Shown here one piece after another: positions 1-5,931 of a stretch of 8,157 bases of DNA. Positions within the stretch are counted from its first letter, which is position 1. Each line of letters opens with the position of its first letter. Below the pieces are notes generated by a model that saw nothing but the letters and a program-made list of their open reading frames with translations, searched no databases and was not told the DNA's origin. This DNA comes from an uncultured Pseudomonadota bacterium (GTDB lineage Bacteria; Desulfobacterota_B; Binatia; UBA9968). The translations under genes and the position numbers were made by a program. The stretch covers positions 1 through 8,157 of the forward strand of contig CAMLCX010000205.1 of assembly GCA_946478635.1 (NCBI GenBank), given 5' to 3'.

Positions 1-349
1 ATTCACGCTGCTGCTGCAGGCGCTGGATCTGCTGTCGATTGCGGTCGATCTCCGCCTGGTTACGGTTGATCTGCTGCTGCTGGCGATAGTTGGTGATCTC
101 TTGTCCCTGCAGTTGATCGCCGACCAAAGCGCCTGCGCCTAATCCAAGCGCCCCGCCGATTGCCGCGCCGGCGCCCGGGTGACCGACCGCCGCACCGACG
201 AGCCCACCGGCCGCCGCGCCACCGAGCGCGCCGACACCGGCGCCTTTTTCACGCGTGCTGAGCGGTCCGCCGGCACAGCCAGTTAGCAACAGTGTTCCCG
301 CGACCAACGTGACACCGGCACTTTTGATAATGTTTTTTCTTCCAAGCAT
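1..349 (-). CDS. Glycine-zipper lipoprotein (partial, C-terminus off the left edge)
   Basis: The reading frame opens at the ATG at 349-347 and has no stop before base 1, so 116 residues are visible. A strong AGGAGG at 360-355 lies five bases before the ATG and fixes the start. Residues 1-24 form a lipoprotein signal peptide ending in the lipobox LTGC, with Cys25 as the expected lipidated residue. Residues 36-78 are a glycine zipper rich in GxxxG and GG steps, typical of small membrane-associated or outer-membrane lipoproteins of the YMGG/Gly-zipper type. From about residue 79 the protein becomes Gln-, Asn- and Arg-rich with a heptad-like pattern, probably a coiled coil. The start is only 21 bases after the stop of the 99-aa gene, so the two are probably cotranscribed. 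Envelope location is well supported; the exact role is unknown. Confidence 0.85.
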   Translation of the reverse strand, partial: MLGRKNIIKSAGVTLVAGTLLLTGCAGGPLSTREKGAGVGALGGAAAGGLVGAAVGHPGAGAAIGGALGLGAGALVGDQLQGQEITNYRQQQQINRNQAEIDRNRQQIQRLQQQRE

Positions 350-370
350 GACATCCTCCTCATGTGCACC

Positions 371-670
371 CTAGGATTTTTTGGCTTTCCCTTTTCCTTT
401 TTGCTGCTCATTGTTTTTGACTTTATTTGAAGAGTCGGCCTTCTGATTGAGCTTGTGCCGCTCGTCGGCCCGGATCCAGCCGCGGTCCGGATCGGCTGAC
501 CATTGAGCATTGGTATTTAACGCGCCTTTAGTGCTCATCTGCTCGGCCGCTTTTCCACCGCGTTGATTTACGTTGCCTTTTCCAGCCGCTGCTCCAAAAG
601 CCAAGCCAGCAGGACTTCCCATTAACGCGGCCACCCCTAACACCACCAATAGGTACTTAGGTTTAGACAT
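371..670 (-). CDS. Small exported basic protein, function unknown
   Basis: This 99-residue protein starts with a Sec-type signal peptide: Lys3 and Lys5, a hydrophobic core at 7-18, and likely cleavage near residues 24-28 in the run GLAFGAAAG. There is no lipobox cysteine and no cysteine at all, so it should be released into the periplasm or beyond. The mature part has a short conserved-looking core at about 50-74 (LNTNAQWSADPDRGWIRADE) and a Lys/Gln/Asn-rich tail from about 77 to 99. GAGG lies seven bases before the ATG and overlaps the TGA of the upstream 63-aa gene, indicating translational coupling. I do not recognise a named family. Low complexity of the tail suggests a disordered, possibly nucleic-acid- or surface-binding segment, but this is inference. 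Confidence 0.75.
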   Translation of the reverse strand: MSKPKYLLVVLGVAALMGSPAGLAFGAAAGKGNVNQRGGKAAEQMSTKGALNTNAQWSADPDRGWIRADERHKLNQKADSSNKVKNNEQQKGKGKAKKS

Positions 671-679
671 ATGACGACC

Positions 680-871
680 TCAGGCTTTGGTGATTTCCGT
701 TTGTTGCCGTGAACTCGACACCACCAGGGCGCTGTCCAACGGTTTAAGTTGCACTTTTGACAAATTTTCATTTAGCCGCCGGACCATTTCAGTGACGATT
801 GCTAGAACCGCCACAAACTTAGGCGCTTGCGGCGAAATTTCCTCCCCGGGTTTATGTGGAATTTTTTTCAT
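680..871 (-). CDS. Small 63-aa protein of unknown function, first gene of the sigma-54 operon
   Basis: This 63-residue protein is not recognised. It has a basic, proline-containing N-terminus, a short amphipathic or hydrophobic stretch at about 18-30 (KFVAVLAIVTEMV) that is too short and polar for a confident membrane span, and a polar Ser/Gln/Thr-rich tail. GGAGG lies nine bases before the ATG. It is preferred over a plus-strand frame covering the same bases because it has this ribosome binding site, lies directly downstream of a near-consensus sigma-54 promoter, and is spaced nine bases from the next gene in the same direction. With the two genes after it, it forms a compact operon (871 down past 1). 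It could be a cytoplasmic regulator of the exported products, but nothing in the sequence shows that. Confidence 0.62.
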   Translation of the reverse strand: MKKIPHKPGEEISPQAPKFVAVLAIVTEMVRRLNENLSKVQLKPLDSALVVSSSRQQTEITKA

Positions 872-900
872 GGCGATCTTCCTCCGTCCTGATATTCTGA

Positions 901-920
901 TGCAGCAACCGTGGTGCCAA
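901..920 (-). promoter_or_regulatory. Sigma-54 (RpoN) -24/-12 promoter for the small-gene operon
   Basis: Read on the minus strand, the site is TGGCAC (919-914), five bases CACGG, then TTGCTG (908-903). The invariant GG and GC dinucleotides are ten bases apart, as sigma-54 promoters require, and both boxes match the consensus TGGCAC-N5-TTGCW without mismatch. The expected transcription start is near 893, giving a leader of about 22 bases that contains the GGAGG of the 63-aa gene. An NtrC-family sigma-54 activator is encoded about 1 kb upstream in the same direction and is the natural candidate regulator. Confidence 0.82.
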
Positions 921-999
921 TAATAAAAATTATGAAATCTAACTACTTACGCGATATTCAAATAAATCACCGCTAGGTAAAAATGGCTAAATTTGGAAG

Positions 1000-1017
1000 A
1001 AATTACGCTGCTAATTT
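1000..1017. repeat. Inverted repeat upstream of the sigma-54 promoter, possible activator site
   Basis: AAATTA (1000-1005) and TAATTT (1012-1017) form a perfect six-base inverted repeat around CGCTGC. Its centre lies about 115 bases upstream of the predicted start at 893, within the range where sigma-54 activators bind. It is AT-rich, so chance occurrence is quite possible. Binding by the local response regulator is inference. Confidence 0.3.
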
Positions 1018-1023
1018 TCACAA

Positions 1024-1045
1024 CGCACTGGATGGGACAGGTGCG
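1024..1045. repeat. Inverted repeat CGCAC-N12-GTGCG, possible activator site
   Basis: CGCAC (1024-1028) and GTGCG (1041-1045) are inverted half-sites with a 12-base spacer, centred about 140 bases upstream of the predicted sigma-54 start. Spaced GC-rich half-sites of this kind resemble the dyads used by NtrC-type activators. No second copy was found ahead of the M48 gene, which weakens the case. Confidence 0.28.
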
Positions 1046-1050
1046 CCACA

Positions 1051-1081
1051 CGCAGGCTCCCAGTGTTGAGTTCGACCTGCG
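1051..1081 (-). terminator. Possible hairpin after the M48 protease gene
   Basis: CGCAGG (1051-1056) and CCTGCG (1076-1081) can pair, with an inner CTC/GAG pair after a bulge. The hairpin begins seven bases after the M48 stop codon. There is no T-tract after it on the minus strand, so it is at best a weak terminator or an mRNA 3'-end stabiliser. Confidence 0.25.
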
Positions 1082-1087
1082 AGAAAA

Positions 1088-1747
1088 TCAGTGGAGAGAT
1101 TGGATCGCTCGGATTCGTTCGGATGTTGCCGGATGGCTCGATAAGAAACCGCCACCGCTGCTGTGGCGCATTAGCCAGGTCAGAGTATCGACCATGGTGC
1201 GCTTCGAATATCCTGCCCGCTCGAGCAGCGTGACCGCATGACGGTCTGCTTCGAGCTCAAGTGGCCGGGTATAATTGTTACTGATTAGTGTGCCGGCAAT
1301 CGGCGTAAATGAGCTGCTACCGGGAAACAATTTTTCCAACAGGGCTACACCGATATTCAGACCGGCGCCGATGACTTGAGCTTTGGCAGGATGGCCAAGG
1401 TCCTCGTGGGCGATTTCGTGCGCTAGGACCCCGCGCAGCTGATCGTCCGTTGCACGTTTCAACAAGCCGGTGGTGACAAGAAAACGACCGCCACCTGCGC
1501 TGGCAGCATTAATCCCCGGATCATCCACTAAGGACACGCGAATTTGCTCTCCGGAAAGCCTATGATCGGTTACGCGCAGGAGCGGTAGCATCACCGCACG
1601 GAGACGAGACAACTGCTGTTTGTCGCGGTCGCTCGAGGACTCCCGCCTGTCCGTGTTGGGTCCGTCTCTAAAGGATGCGGCATTTGCGGATAGGGCGAAG
1701 GACAGCAGTGCGGCGCACGTGAGAATGAGCTTCTTTCGAATGGTCAT
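1088..1747 (-). CDS. Secreted M48-family zinc metalloprotease
   Basis: A 219-residue peptidase with a Sec signal peptide (residues 1-23, ending SANA before ASF). The M48 zinc motif HEIAH is at 110-114: His110 and His114 bind zinc and Glu111 is catalytic. The third ligand is Glu164 in ELEADRHA, the usual ExxAD helix. A C-terminal SSHPATSERI at 203-212 matches the HP-containing end of this family. It is a short form with no transmembrane span and no TPR repeats, so it resembles soluble or periplasmic LoiP/YcaL-type proteases rather than HtpX or BepA. Those relatives degrade or quality-control outer-membrane proteins. The ribosome site before the ATG at 1747 is weak. The gene lies between the two-component operon and the small lipoprotein operon, all in one direction, and has its own sigma-54-like upstream site. 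A role in envelope proteostasis is inferred. Confidence 0.9.
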   Translation of the reverse strand: MTIRKKLILTCAALLSFALSANAASFRDGPNTDRRESSSDRDKQQLSRLRAVMLPLLRVTDHRLSGEQIRVSLVDDPGINAASAGGGRFLVTTGLLKRATDDQLRGVLAHEIAHEDLGHPAKAQVIGAGLNIGVALLEKLFPGSSSFTPIAGTLISNNYTRPLELEADRHAVTLLERAGYSKRTMVDTLTWLMRHSSGGGFLSSHPATSERIRAIQSLH

Positions 1748-1780
1748 GGTCCGAATTCTCGAACGATCTCAATCATCTGA

Positions 1781-1806
1781 CGATTCACGCTTCAGTTTGT
1801 GAATCG
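1781..1806. repeat. Inverted repeat CGATTCAC-N10-GTGAATCG
   Basis: CGATTCAC (1781-1788) and GTGAATCG (1799-1806) form a perfect eight-base inverted repeat with a ten-base spacer, 34-59 bases before the M48 start. No T-run follows on either strand, so it is not a terminator. It spans the start site expected from the sigma-54-like element next to it and could be an operator. GCTTC/GAAGC (1789-1793 and 1806-1810) offers a competing pairing. Confidence 0.4.
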
Positions 1807-1808
1807 AA

Positions 1809-1827
1809 GCAATGGTCATACCATTGC
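1809..1827 (-). promoter_or_regulatory. Palindrome containing a sigma-54-like promoter ahead of the M48 gene
   Basis: GCAATGG (1809-1815) and CCATTGC (1821-1827) are a perfect seven-base inverted repeat around TCATA. On the minus strand it also reads TGGTAT-N5-TTGCT, with GG and GC ten bases apart. The -12 box is perfect and the -24 box matches four of six. The start would be near 1797, giving a 50-base leader to the protease. Because the site is symmetric, the plus strand reads almost as well. It may therefore be an operator and not a promoter. Confidence 0.38.
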
Positions 1828-1901
1828 CCAACTTTAACGATTCCCGGAAGTTTCGATGGGAGTGGAGGAAGGCTTGTAGTAAGGAATGTTGAGCAGCAAG
1901 G

Positions 1902-1923
1902 AAAAAATTACTCTTTGGAGTAA
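1902..1923 (-). terminator. Candidate rho-independent terminator of the kinase/regulator operon
   Basis: On the minus strand TTACTC, loop CAAA, and GAGTAA pair perfectly (1923-1908) and are followed at once by six T (1907-1902). The last three stem bases are the TAA stop of the response regulator. The stem is short with only two G-C pairs, so termination may be partial and allow readthrough into the M48 gene. Confidence 0.5.
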
Positions 1924-3263
1924 AGCGAGAGTTTCGCATTGAGCGTTTTCGGCGTAATGCCGAGCAGCTGAGCAGCCTGAGTCTTGTTGCCGCGGGTTGC
2001 ATTCAATGCACGCTCGATCGCCTGGCGCTCGGCCTCGGCGAGCGATATCGGCGCACGATCGGTCGGCTCCTCGACGACGGACGTCAAGCAGTATTGCTGA
2101 AAATCTTTGGCTGTTAATGCCGGCTCGGTGGCCAACACGGTGAGCCGCTCCATAGCGTTGCGCAACTCGCGGACGTTACCCGGCCAGTTATAAGCTAGCA
2201 GCGCCGGCGCAAAGTCGGCGGCCCAGGGAAGAATTTTGCGTTGGTACTTGGTCGCGAAGGATTCAAGAAAATAGCCGGCGAGCAGAGAGATATCTTCGCC
2301 GCGCTCGCGCAGCGACGGCAGTTCCACGTGAAATACATTCAGCCGATAAAAAAGGTCCTGGCGCAGCTTCCCTTCCTTCACCGCCGCCGCGGGCTGGCGA
2401 TTGGTGGCGGCAACGACCCGGACTGAAAGCGGGATGTTCTTGTTGCCGCCGATGCGGCGGATTTGCCCTTCTTCGAGCACGCGCAAAAATTTCGGCTGAA
2501 TCTCGAGCGCCATCTCGGTGATCTCGTCGAGGAGGAGCGTGCCGCCGTCGGCTTGCTCAAAACAGCCGAGATGGCGATCGACAGCGCTGGTAAACGCGCC
2601 TTTTTCGTGGCCAAAGAGCTCGCTTTCCATCAATGTCGGTGAAATCGCGGCGCAGTTGAGCGCGAGAAACTCTTCTTCGCGGCGCGGCGAAAGGTCGTGC
2701 AGCGTGCGCGCGACCAGTTCTTTTCCCGTGCCGCTCTCACCGCTGATCAAAACGGCGGCATTGGTGGCGGCGATCTGGCCGATCTGTTGATAGAGCCGGC
2801 GCATGGACACTGATTTGCCGATCAAAGCGCCGTAGGAGCCAAGCGGCGACTCCAGGCGCTGGCGCAGTGCCCCCGCCTCTCGTGTAAGCGATACTTGCTT
2901 TAAACCCTTTTCGAGCACCTCGCGAAAGCGCTGGGGCTCGAGCGGCTTGGGCAGGTAATCGTAGGCGCCGAGCTTGATGGCCTGCACCGCCGTATCGATG
3001 GTCGCCTGGCCAGTGACGAAAATGATCGCAATTTTTTGGACCCGATCGCCCAGCGCCTCGACGAATTCCAATCCGTTCATACCGGGCATCATCAGATCGG
3101 TGACGATGGCCTGTGGCAGCTCTTTGTCGCATAGAGTGAGCGCCGCTTGGCCGTCCGCAGCTTCGCTGGGTTGATAGCCCCAGCTTTCCAATAAAACGAT
3201 TAGGCCTTGGCGAGTAGCATTGTCGTCCTCGACGACGAGCACGGAAGGGCGAGAGCGGGCCAT
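1908..3263 (-). CDS. NtrC-family sigma-54-dependent response regulator
   Basis: A full-length 451-residue activator in three parts. The receiver domain (about 6-122) has the acidic pair Asp13/Asp14, phospho-acceptor Asp56 in VTDLMMPG, Thr84 and Lys106. The AAA+ domain (about 145-385) has Walker A GESGTGKE at 175-182, Walker B GTLLLDE at 241-247, sensor ATN at 286-288 and Arg residues in RQDLFYRLN at 301-309. The C-terminal Fis-type helix-turn-helix is at about 408-445. The sigma-54 contact loop reads GAFTSA (222-227) instead of GAFTGA. Phosphorylated family members bind upstream of sigma-54 promoters and remodel the holoenzyme by ATP hydrolysis. Its ATG follows the kinase stop with no base between, so translation is coupled. 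Sigma-54-like sites downstream at 901-920 and 1809-1827 are plausible targets. It belongs to the general AtoC/ZraR/NtrC-like group; the specific signal is unknown. Confidence 0.95.
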   Translation of the reverse strand: MARSRPSVLVVEDDNATRQGLIVLLESWGYQPSEAADGQAALTLCDKELPQAIVTDLMMPGMNGLEFVEALGDRVQKIAIIFVTGQATIDTAVQAIKLGAYDYLPKPLEPQRFREVLEKGLKQVSLTREAGALRQRLESPLGSYGALIGKSVSMRRLYQQIGQIAATNAAVLISGESGTGKELVARTLHDLSPRREEEFLALNCAAISPTLMESELFGHEKGAFTSAVDRHLGCFEQADGGTLLLDEITEMALEIQPKFLRVLEEGQIRRIGGNKNIPLSVRVVAATNRQPAAAVKEGKLRQDLFYRLNVFHVELPSLRERGEDISLLAGYFLESFATKYQRKILPWAADFAPALLAYNWPGNVRELRNAMERLTVLATEPALTAKDFQQYCLTSVVEEPTDRAPISLAEAERQAIERALNATRGNKTQAAQLLGITPKTLNAKLSLYSKE

Positions 3264-4796
3264 TTAATGTACCGCCTCGAGCGGCAACGTTATGCGGAAG
3301 GTGGCGCCGCCGCCATTGTCGGTTCGGTCTTGATAAACCAGCGAGCCGCCGTGTCCTTCGACGATTAACTGACTGAGCGGTAGACCGATGCCACTGCCGC
3401 CGGCTTTTGTCGTCTTGCCGAATTCAAACATTTCAGAGCGCCGCTCCAGCGGGACGCCGGGACCAGCGTCGCGGATGTCGACGATCAATTCATTGCCGTT
3501 CTTGTTGGCGCTGATGAATATCTCCCCGCCGTCGGGCTGAGCTTCCATGGCGTTACGCAAGAGATTGTCAAAAGTCTGGCGCAATCGCGCCGCATCGCCT
3601 TGGATCGGCCATGGACTGGCGGCGAGATCCTTTGAAAGATTTATTTTTTTGGCCTGACAAGTTGAACCCACGGCCTCCAGGCTTGTTTGTAACACTGCGG
3701 CCACGTCAATCGGGTTTCGCTCCATCGTTACGGGCGCCGAGTAGTCGGTAAAATCGCGCACCAAACGATCGACCTGGCGAACGCTCGAATCCAAGGCCGA
3801 GAGGGAGCGCTCAGATTGCGCATCCGCATCCCCTTCCGCAGCGGCTTTACTGCGCAGCACTTCCAGATGAATCGCCAAGGCGTTTAGCGGCGTTTTTACT
3901 TCGTGCGCGAGCGTGCGTGCGGCGATCGCCAGGCGCTGGACCGGCGCGGGCACGCCGACGTTCTTGCGCTGTTTCATGACCAGGCGATCGATCAAATCCA
4001 AGCTCGCGCCGACTTCGTCATGGCCGGCATAGCGAGGTCGCGCCGCGTAGGTGCCGGTTTCAGCTTGGCGTAAAGTATTGCTGATCAAGCGAAAGCGGCG
4101 GGTGTAAAGCGCCGTGGTCAGAAACGCGCTGAGAAGCGCGACCACGCCGCCCAGAACAAAAAGCAAAATGAATTGGCTCCAAAGTCCCGATACCAATCCC
4201 GTCCAGTCGGCCGGGTTGAGTAAAAGTCGCAGGCCCCCTGGACCGCGCACGCCCGACGGCATTTGCAGCGGCACCCAGACGTCAAAATAGTCGGCGTTTC
4301 CTTGCTTCTTCGAGTTGACGATCGTCTCGCCACGGCGAAGCTTTTCCAAAACAGCCTCGCTGGCGGGGACCTGATCGCTTTCGATCGAACCGTAAAGCAG
4401 CCGCCCCTCGGCATTGACGACCCACATGGCTTCGATGCTCGCGCTGCGATCGAGAAAAGCCTGCATCAACCCTTTAACTTCGGCATGACGCGGCGGTGTG
4501 TAGCGCATCGCACCGGACGAAGGTTTAGCCGCGTTTTGCCCGGGCAGAAGATTTCCGAGAAATCCCCAGAATGACGATGAAGAGGACTGGGGTTGCCTCG
4601 GTTGAACCACAATCGAGCGTTCGCGCAGGCTATCGGCCAGCGCGATTTCGACTTGACGCGCCATTAGAAGGGCAGTTTGGAGGGTTGTTTCGGTGGTGAG
4701 CCGCTGGGCGATCAGCCAGATACCCGCACCGAGAAGGCCAAAAATCACGACCACGGTGCCGCAAAAAACCGCTACTTGCTGCTGGCGGAGAGTCAT
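3264..4796 (-). CDS. Membrane sensor histidine kinase, partner of the NtrC-type regulator
   Basis: From the ATG at 4796 the protein has 510 residues. A first membrane span is at about 8-29, a periplasmic sensor region at about 30-205, a second span at about 206-230, and a HAMP linker to about 276. The phospho-acceptor His298 lies in LAHEVKTPLN. The ATPase domain has N-box Asn411 and Asn415 in DNLLRNAMEA, DAGPG at 443-447, and GGSGIGL at 466-472. The sensor region contains a Ser/Pro-rich stretch at about 65-95 and no recognised ligand domain beyond a possible PAS/Cache-like fold, which I cannot confirm. An in-frame ATG at 4889 would add 31 residues. I reject it because it would put a polar leader before the membrane span, has no ribosome site, and would leave 11 bases before moaA. 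It should phosphorylate the adjoining regulator. Confidence 0.93.
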   Translation of the reverse strand: MTLRQQQVAVFCGTVVVIFGLLGAGIWLIAQRLTTETTLQTALLMARQVEIALADSLRERSIVVQPRQPQSSSSSFWGFLGNLLPGQNAAKPSSGAMRYTPPRHAEVKGLMQAFLDRSASIEAMWVVNAEGRLLYGSIESDQVPASEAVLEKLRRGETIVNSKKQGNADYFDVWVPLQMPSGVRGPGGLRLLLNPADWTGLVSGLWSQFILLFVLGGVVALLSAFLTTALYTRRFRLISNTLRQAETGTYAARPRYAGHDEVGASLDLIDRLVMKQRKNVGVPAPVQRLAIAARTLAHEVKTPLNALAIHLEVLRSKAAAEGDADAQSERSLSALDSSVRQVDRLVRDFTDYSAPVTMERNPIDVAAVLQTSLEAVGSTCQAKKINLSKDLAASPWPIQGDAARLRQTFDNLLRNAMEAQPDGGEIFISANKNGNELIVDIRDAGPGVPLERRSEMFEFGKTTKAGGSGIGLPLSQLIVEGHGGSLVYQDRTDNGGGATFRITLPLEAVH

Positions 4797-4900
4797 GCGA
4801 TTGCCAGAATAACAGATCGGCCGAAACCAGCAAAGTTCCGTTTTGCTACCCGGCGCCGTCGGGTTGCGCCCAGTGGACCTTTGTTGCATATTTAAAGTTC
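4797..4900. promoter_or_regulatory. Divergent intergenic region with a candidate moaA promoter
   Basis: This 104-base gap separates the kinase (minus) from moaA (plus). On the plus strand TTGCGC (4864-4869), 17 bases, then CATATT (4887-4892) is a weak sigma-70-type match. It would start transcription near 4899, almost at the moaA ATG. On the minus strand TATTCT (4811-4806) could be a -10 box for the kinase. There is no visible molybdenum-cofactor riboswitch. Both assignments are tentative. Confidence 0.3.
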
Positions 4901-5911
4901 ATGTTGACCGACGCCTATAACCGTCCTATCAAAGATCTGCGCATTTCGGTTACTGACCGGTGCAATTTTCGCTGCACTTACTGCATGCCTTTGGACGAGT
5001 ACGCGTGGATCGACAAAAAGGAGATTTTGACTTTCGAGGAAATCGCGCGTTTGGCGCGGTTGTTCGTGCACTTGGGGGTGGAAAAGATTCGTCTCACCGG
5101 GGGCGAGCCGCTGGTGCGCCAAGATTTGCCGCTTTTGGTCGCAAAGCTCTCGGCTCTCGATGGCGTGAAAGACCTATGTCTCACCACTAATGGCGCCCTG
5201 CTGGCGGAGCGAATCGGCGCGCTCGAGCAAGCCGGGCTGCGCCGCATCAATGTCAGCATCGACACTCTGGACTCGGACAAATTCACGCGCATGACCAAAC
5301 GCGGTGACCTGGCGAAAGTGCTCGAAGGAATCTTCGCCGCAAAGAAAACCGGGCTTGCGCCGATCAAGCTCAATGCCGTAGTCGAGCGCGGCGTCAATGA
5401 CGATGACATTCTGCCGCTGGTCGAATTTTCGAGGGAGCATGGCTTTGGCATGCGCTTTATCGAGTACATGGACGTCGGCAACTCGAATAACTGGACGTCG
5501 GCAAAACTGGTGTCCAAAAAAGAAATCATCGAAAAGATTCATGCGCGTTATCCGCTGCGAGAAATCGGCCGGGATAAGGGCAGCGCGCCGTCCGTGGATT
5601 ACGAATTCGTTGACGGCGCCGGTGATATCGGCGTGATCGCTTCGGTGACCGAGCCATTTTGCTCGAGCTGCACGCGGATACGCGTCACGGCCGACGGTAA
5701 GATCGTCACCTGTCTTTTTTCACAGCTGGGACATGATGTAAAAACCCTAATGCGTACCGGTGCCACGGACGTGGAACTTTCCGATTTCTTCGCCAATATC
5801 TGGCGCGGCCGGACAGACCGCTATTCATCGGAACGGCTGGAAGCCCTCAAAGCATCTAACTACGATCCGAAGACCCACCATAAGATCGAAATGATTTCGC
5901 TCGGCGGATAA
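4901..5911 (+). CDS. moaA: GTP 3',8-cyclase MoaA (molybdenum cofactor synthesis)
   Basis: A complete 336-residue radical SAM enzyme. With S-adenosylmethionine it rearranges GTP to 3',8-cyclo-7,8-dihydro-GTP, the first step of molybdopterin synthesis in the cytoplasm; MoaC acts next. The SAM [4Fe-4S] cluster motif is Cys21-x3-Cys25-x2-Cys28 in DRCNFRCTYCMP. TGGEP at 66-70 is the radical SAM glycine motif. The second, substrate-binding cluster uses Cys254, Cys257 and Cys271. The C-terminal Gly335-Gly336 pair, needed for activity in the family, is intact. The N-terminus (MLTDAYNRPI) matches the family start, but no Shine-Dalgarno sequence precedes it, and the nearest promoter-like element would give a leaderless message. 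No other molybdenum cofactor genes are in the window, so this moaA is isolated from its pathway partners here. Confidence 0.96.
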   Translation: MLTDAYNRPIKDLRISVTDRCNFRCTYCMPLDEYAWIDKKEILTFEEIARLARLFVHLGVEKIRLTGGEPLVRQDLPLLVAKLSALDGVKDLCLTTNGALLAERIGALEQAGLRRINVSIDTLDSDKFTRMTKRGDLAKVLEGIFAAKKTGLAPIKLNAVVERGVNDDDILPLVEFSREHGFGMRFIEYMDVGNSNNWTSAKLVSKKEIIEKIHARYPLREIGRDKGSAPSVDYEFVDGAGDIGVIASVTEPFCSSCTRIRVTADGKIVTCLFSQLGHDVKTLMRTGATDVELSDFFANIWRGRTDRYSSERLEALKASNYDPKTHHKIEMISLGG

Positions 5912-5920
5912 TTTATCCGC
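5904..5920 (+). terminator. Inverted repeat at the moaA stop, probable terminator
   Basis: GCGGATAA and TTATCCGC are perfectly inverted around a single T, folding as a six-base stem with an AATTT loop. The moaA stop TAA (5909-5911) is inside it. A T-rich stretch (GATTGTTTCT) follows on the plus strand, but it is not a clean T-run. It lies 11 bases from the end of the convergent lipoprotein gene, so it may help separate the two transcripts. Confidence 0.5.
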
Positions 5921-5931
5921 GATTGTTTCTG

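Noticed and set aside
1..90. CTG/CAG-rich tract resembling a trinucleotide repeat
   Set aside because: It encodes the Gln-rich coiled-coil part of the lipoprotein and is not a regular repeat array.
130..250. GC-rich repetitive DNA suggesting a simple repeat
   Set aside because: The pattern is explained by the Gly/Ala codons of the glycine zipper in the lipoprotein gene.
283..510. Minus-strand 75-aa frame across the 99-aa and lipoprotein genes
   Set aside because: It is a shadow frame covering two better-supported genes, with no signal peptide or domain.
687..923. Plus-strand 78-aa frame opposite the 63-aa gene
   Set aside because: It overlaps the sigma-54 promoter and the minus-strand gene, which has a clear ribosome site and operon spacing.
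4797..4889. Longer start for the histidine kinase at 4889 (31 extra residues)
   Set aside because: The extra segment is polar with no ribosome site, would precede the first membrane span, and would leave only 11 bases before the divergent moaA start.
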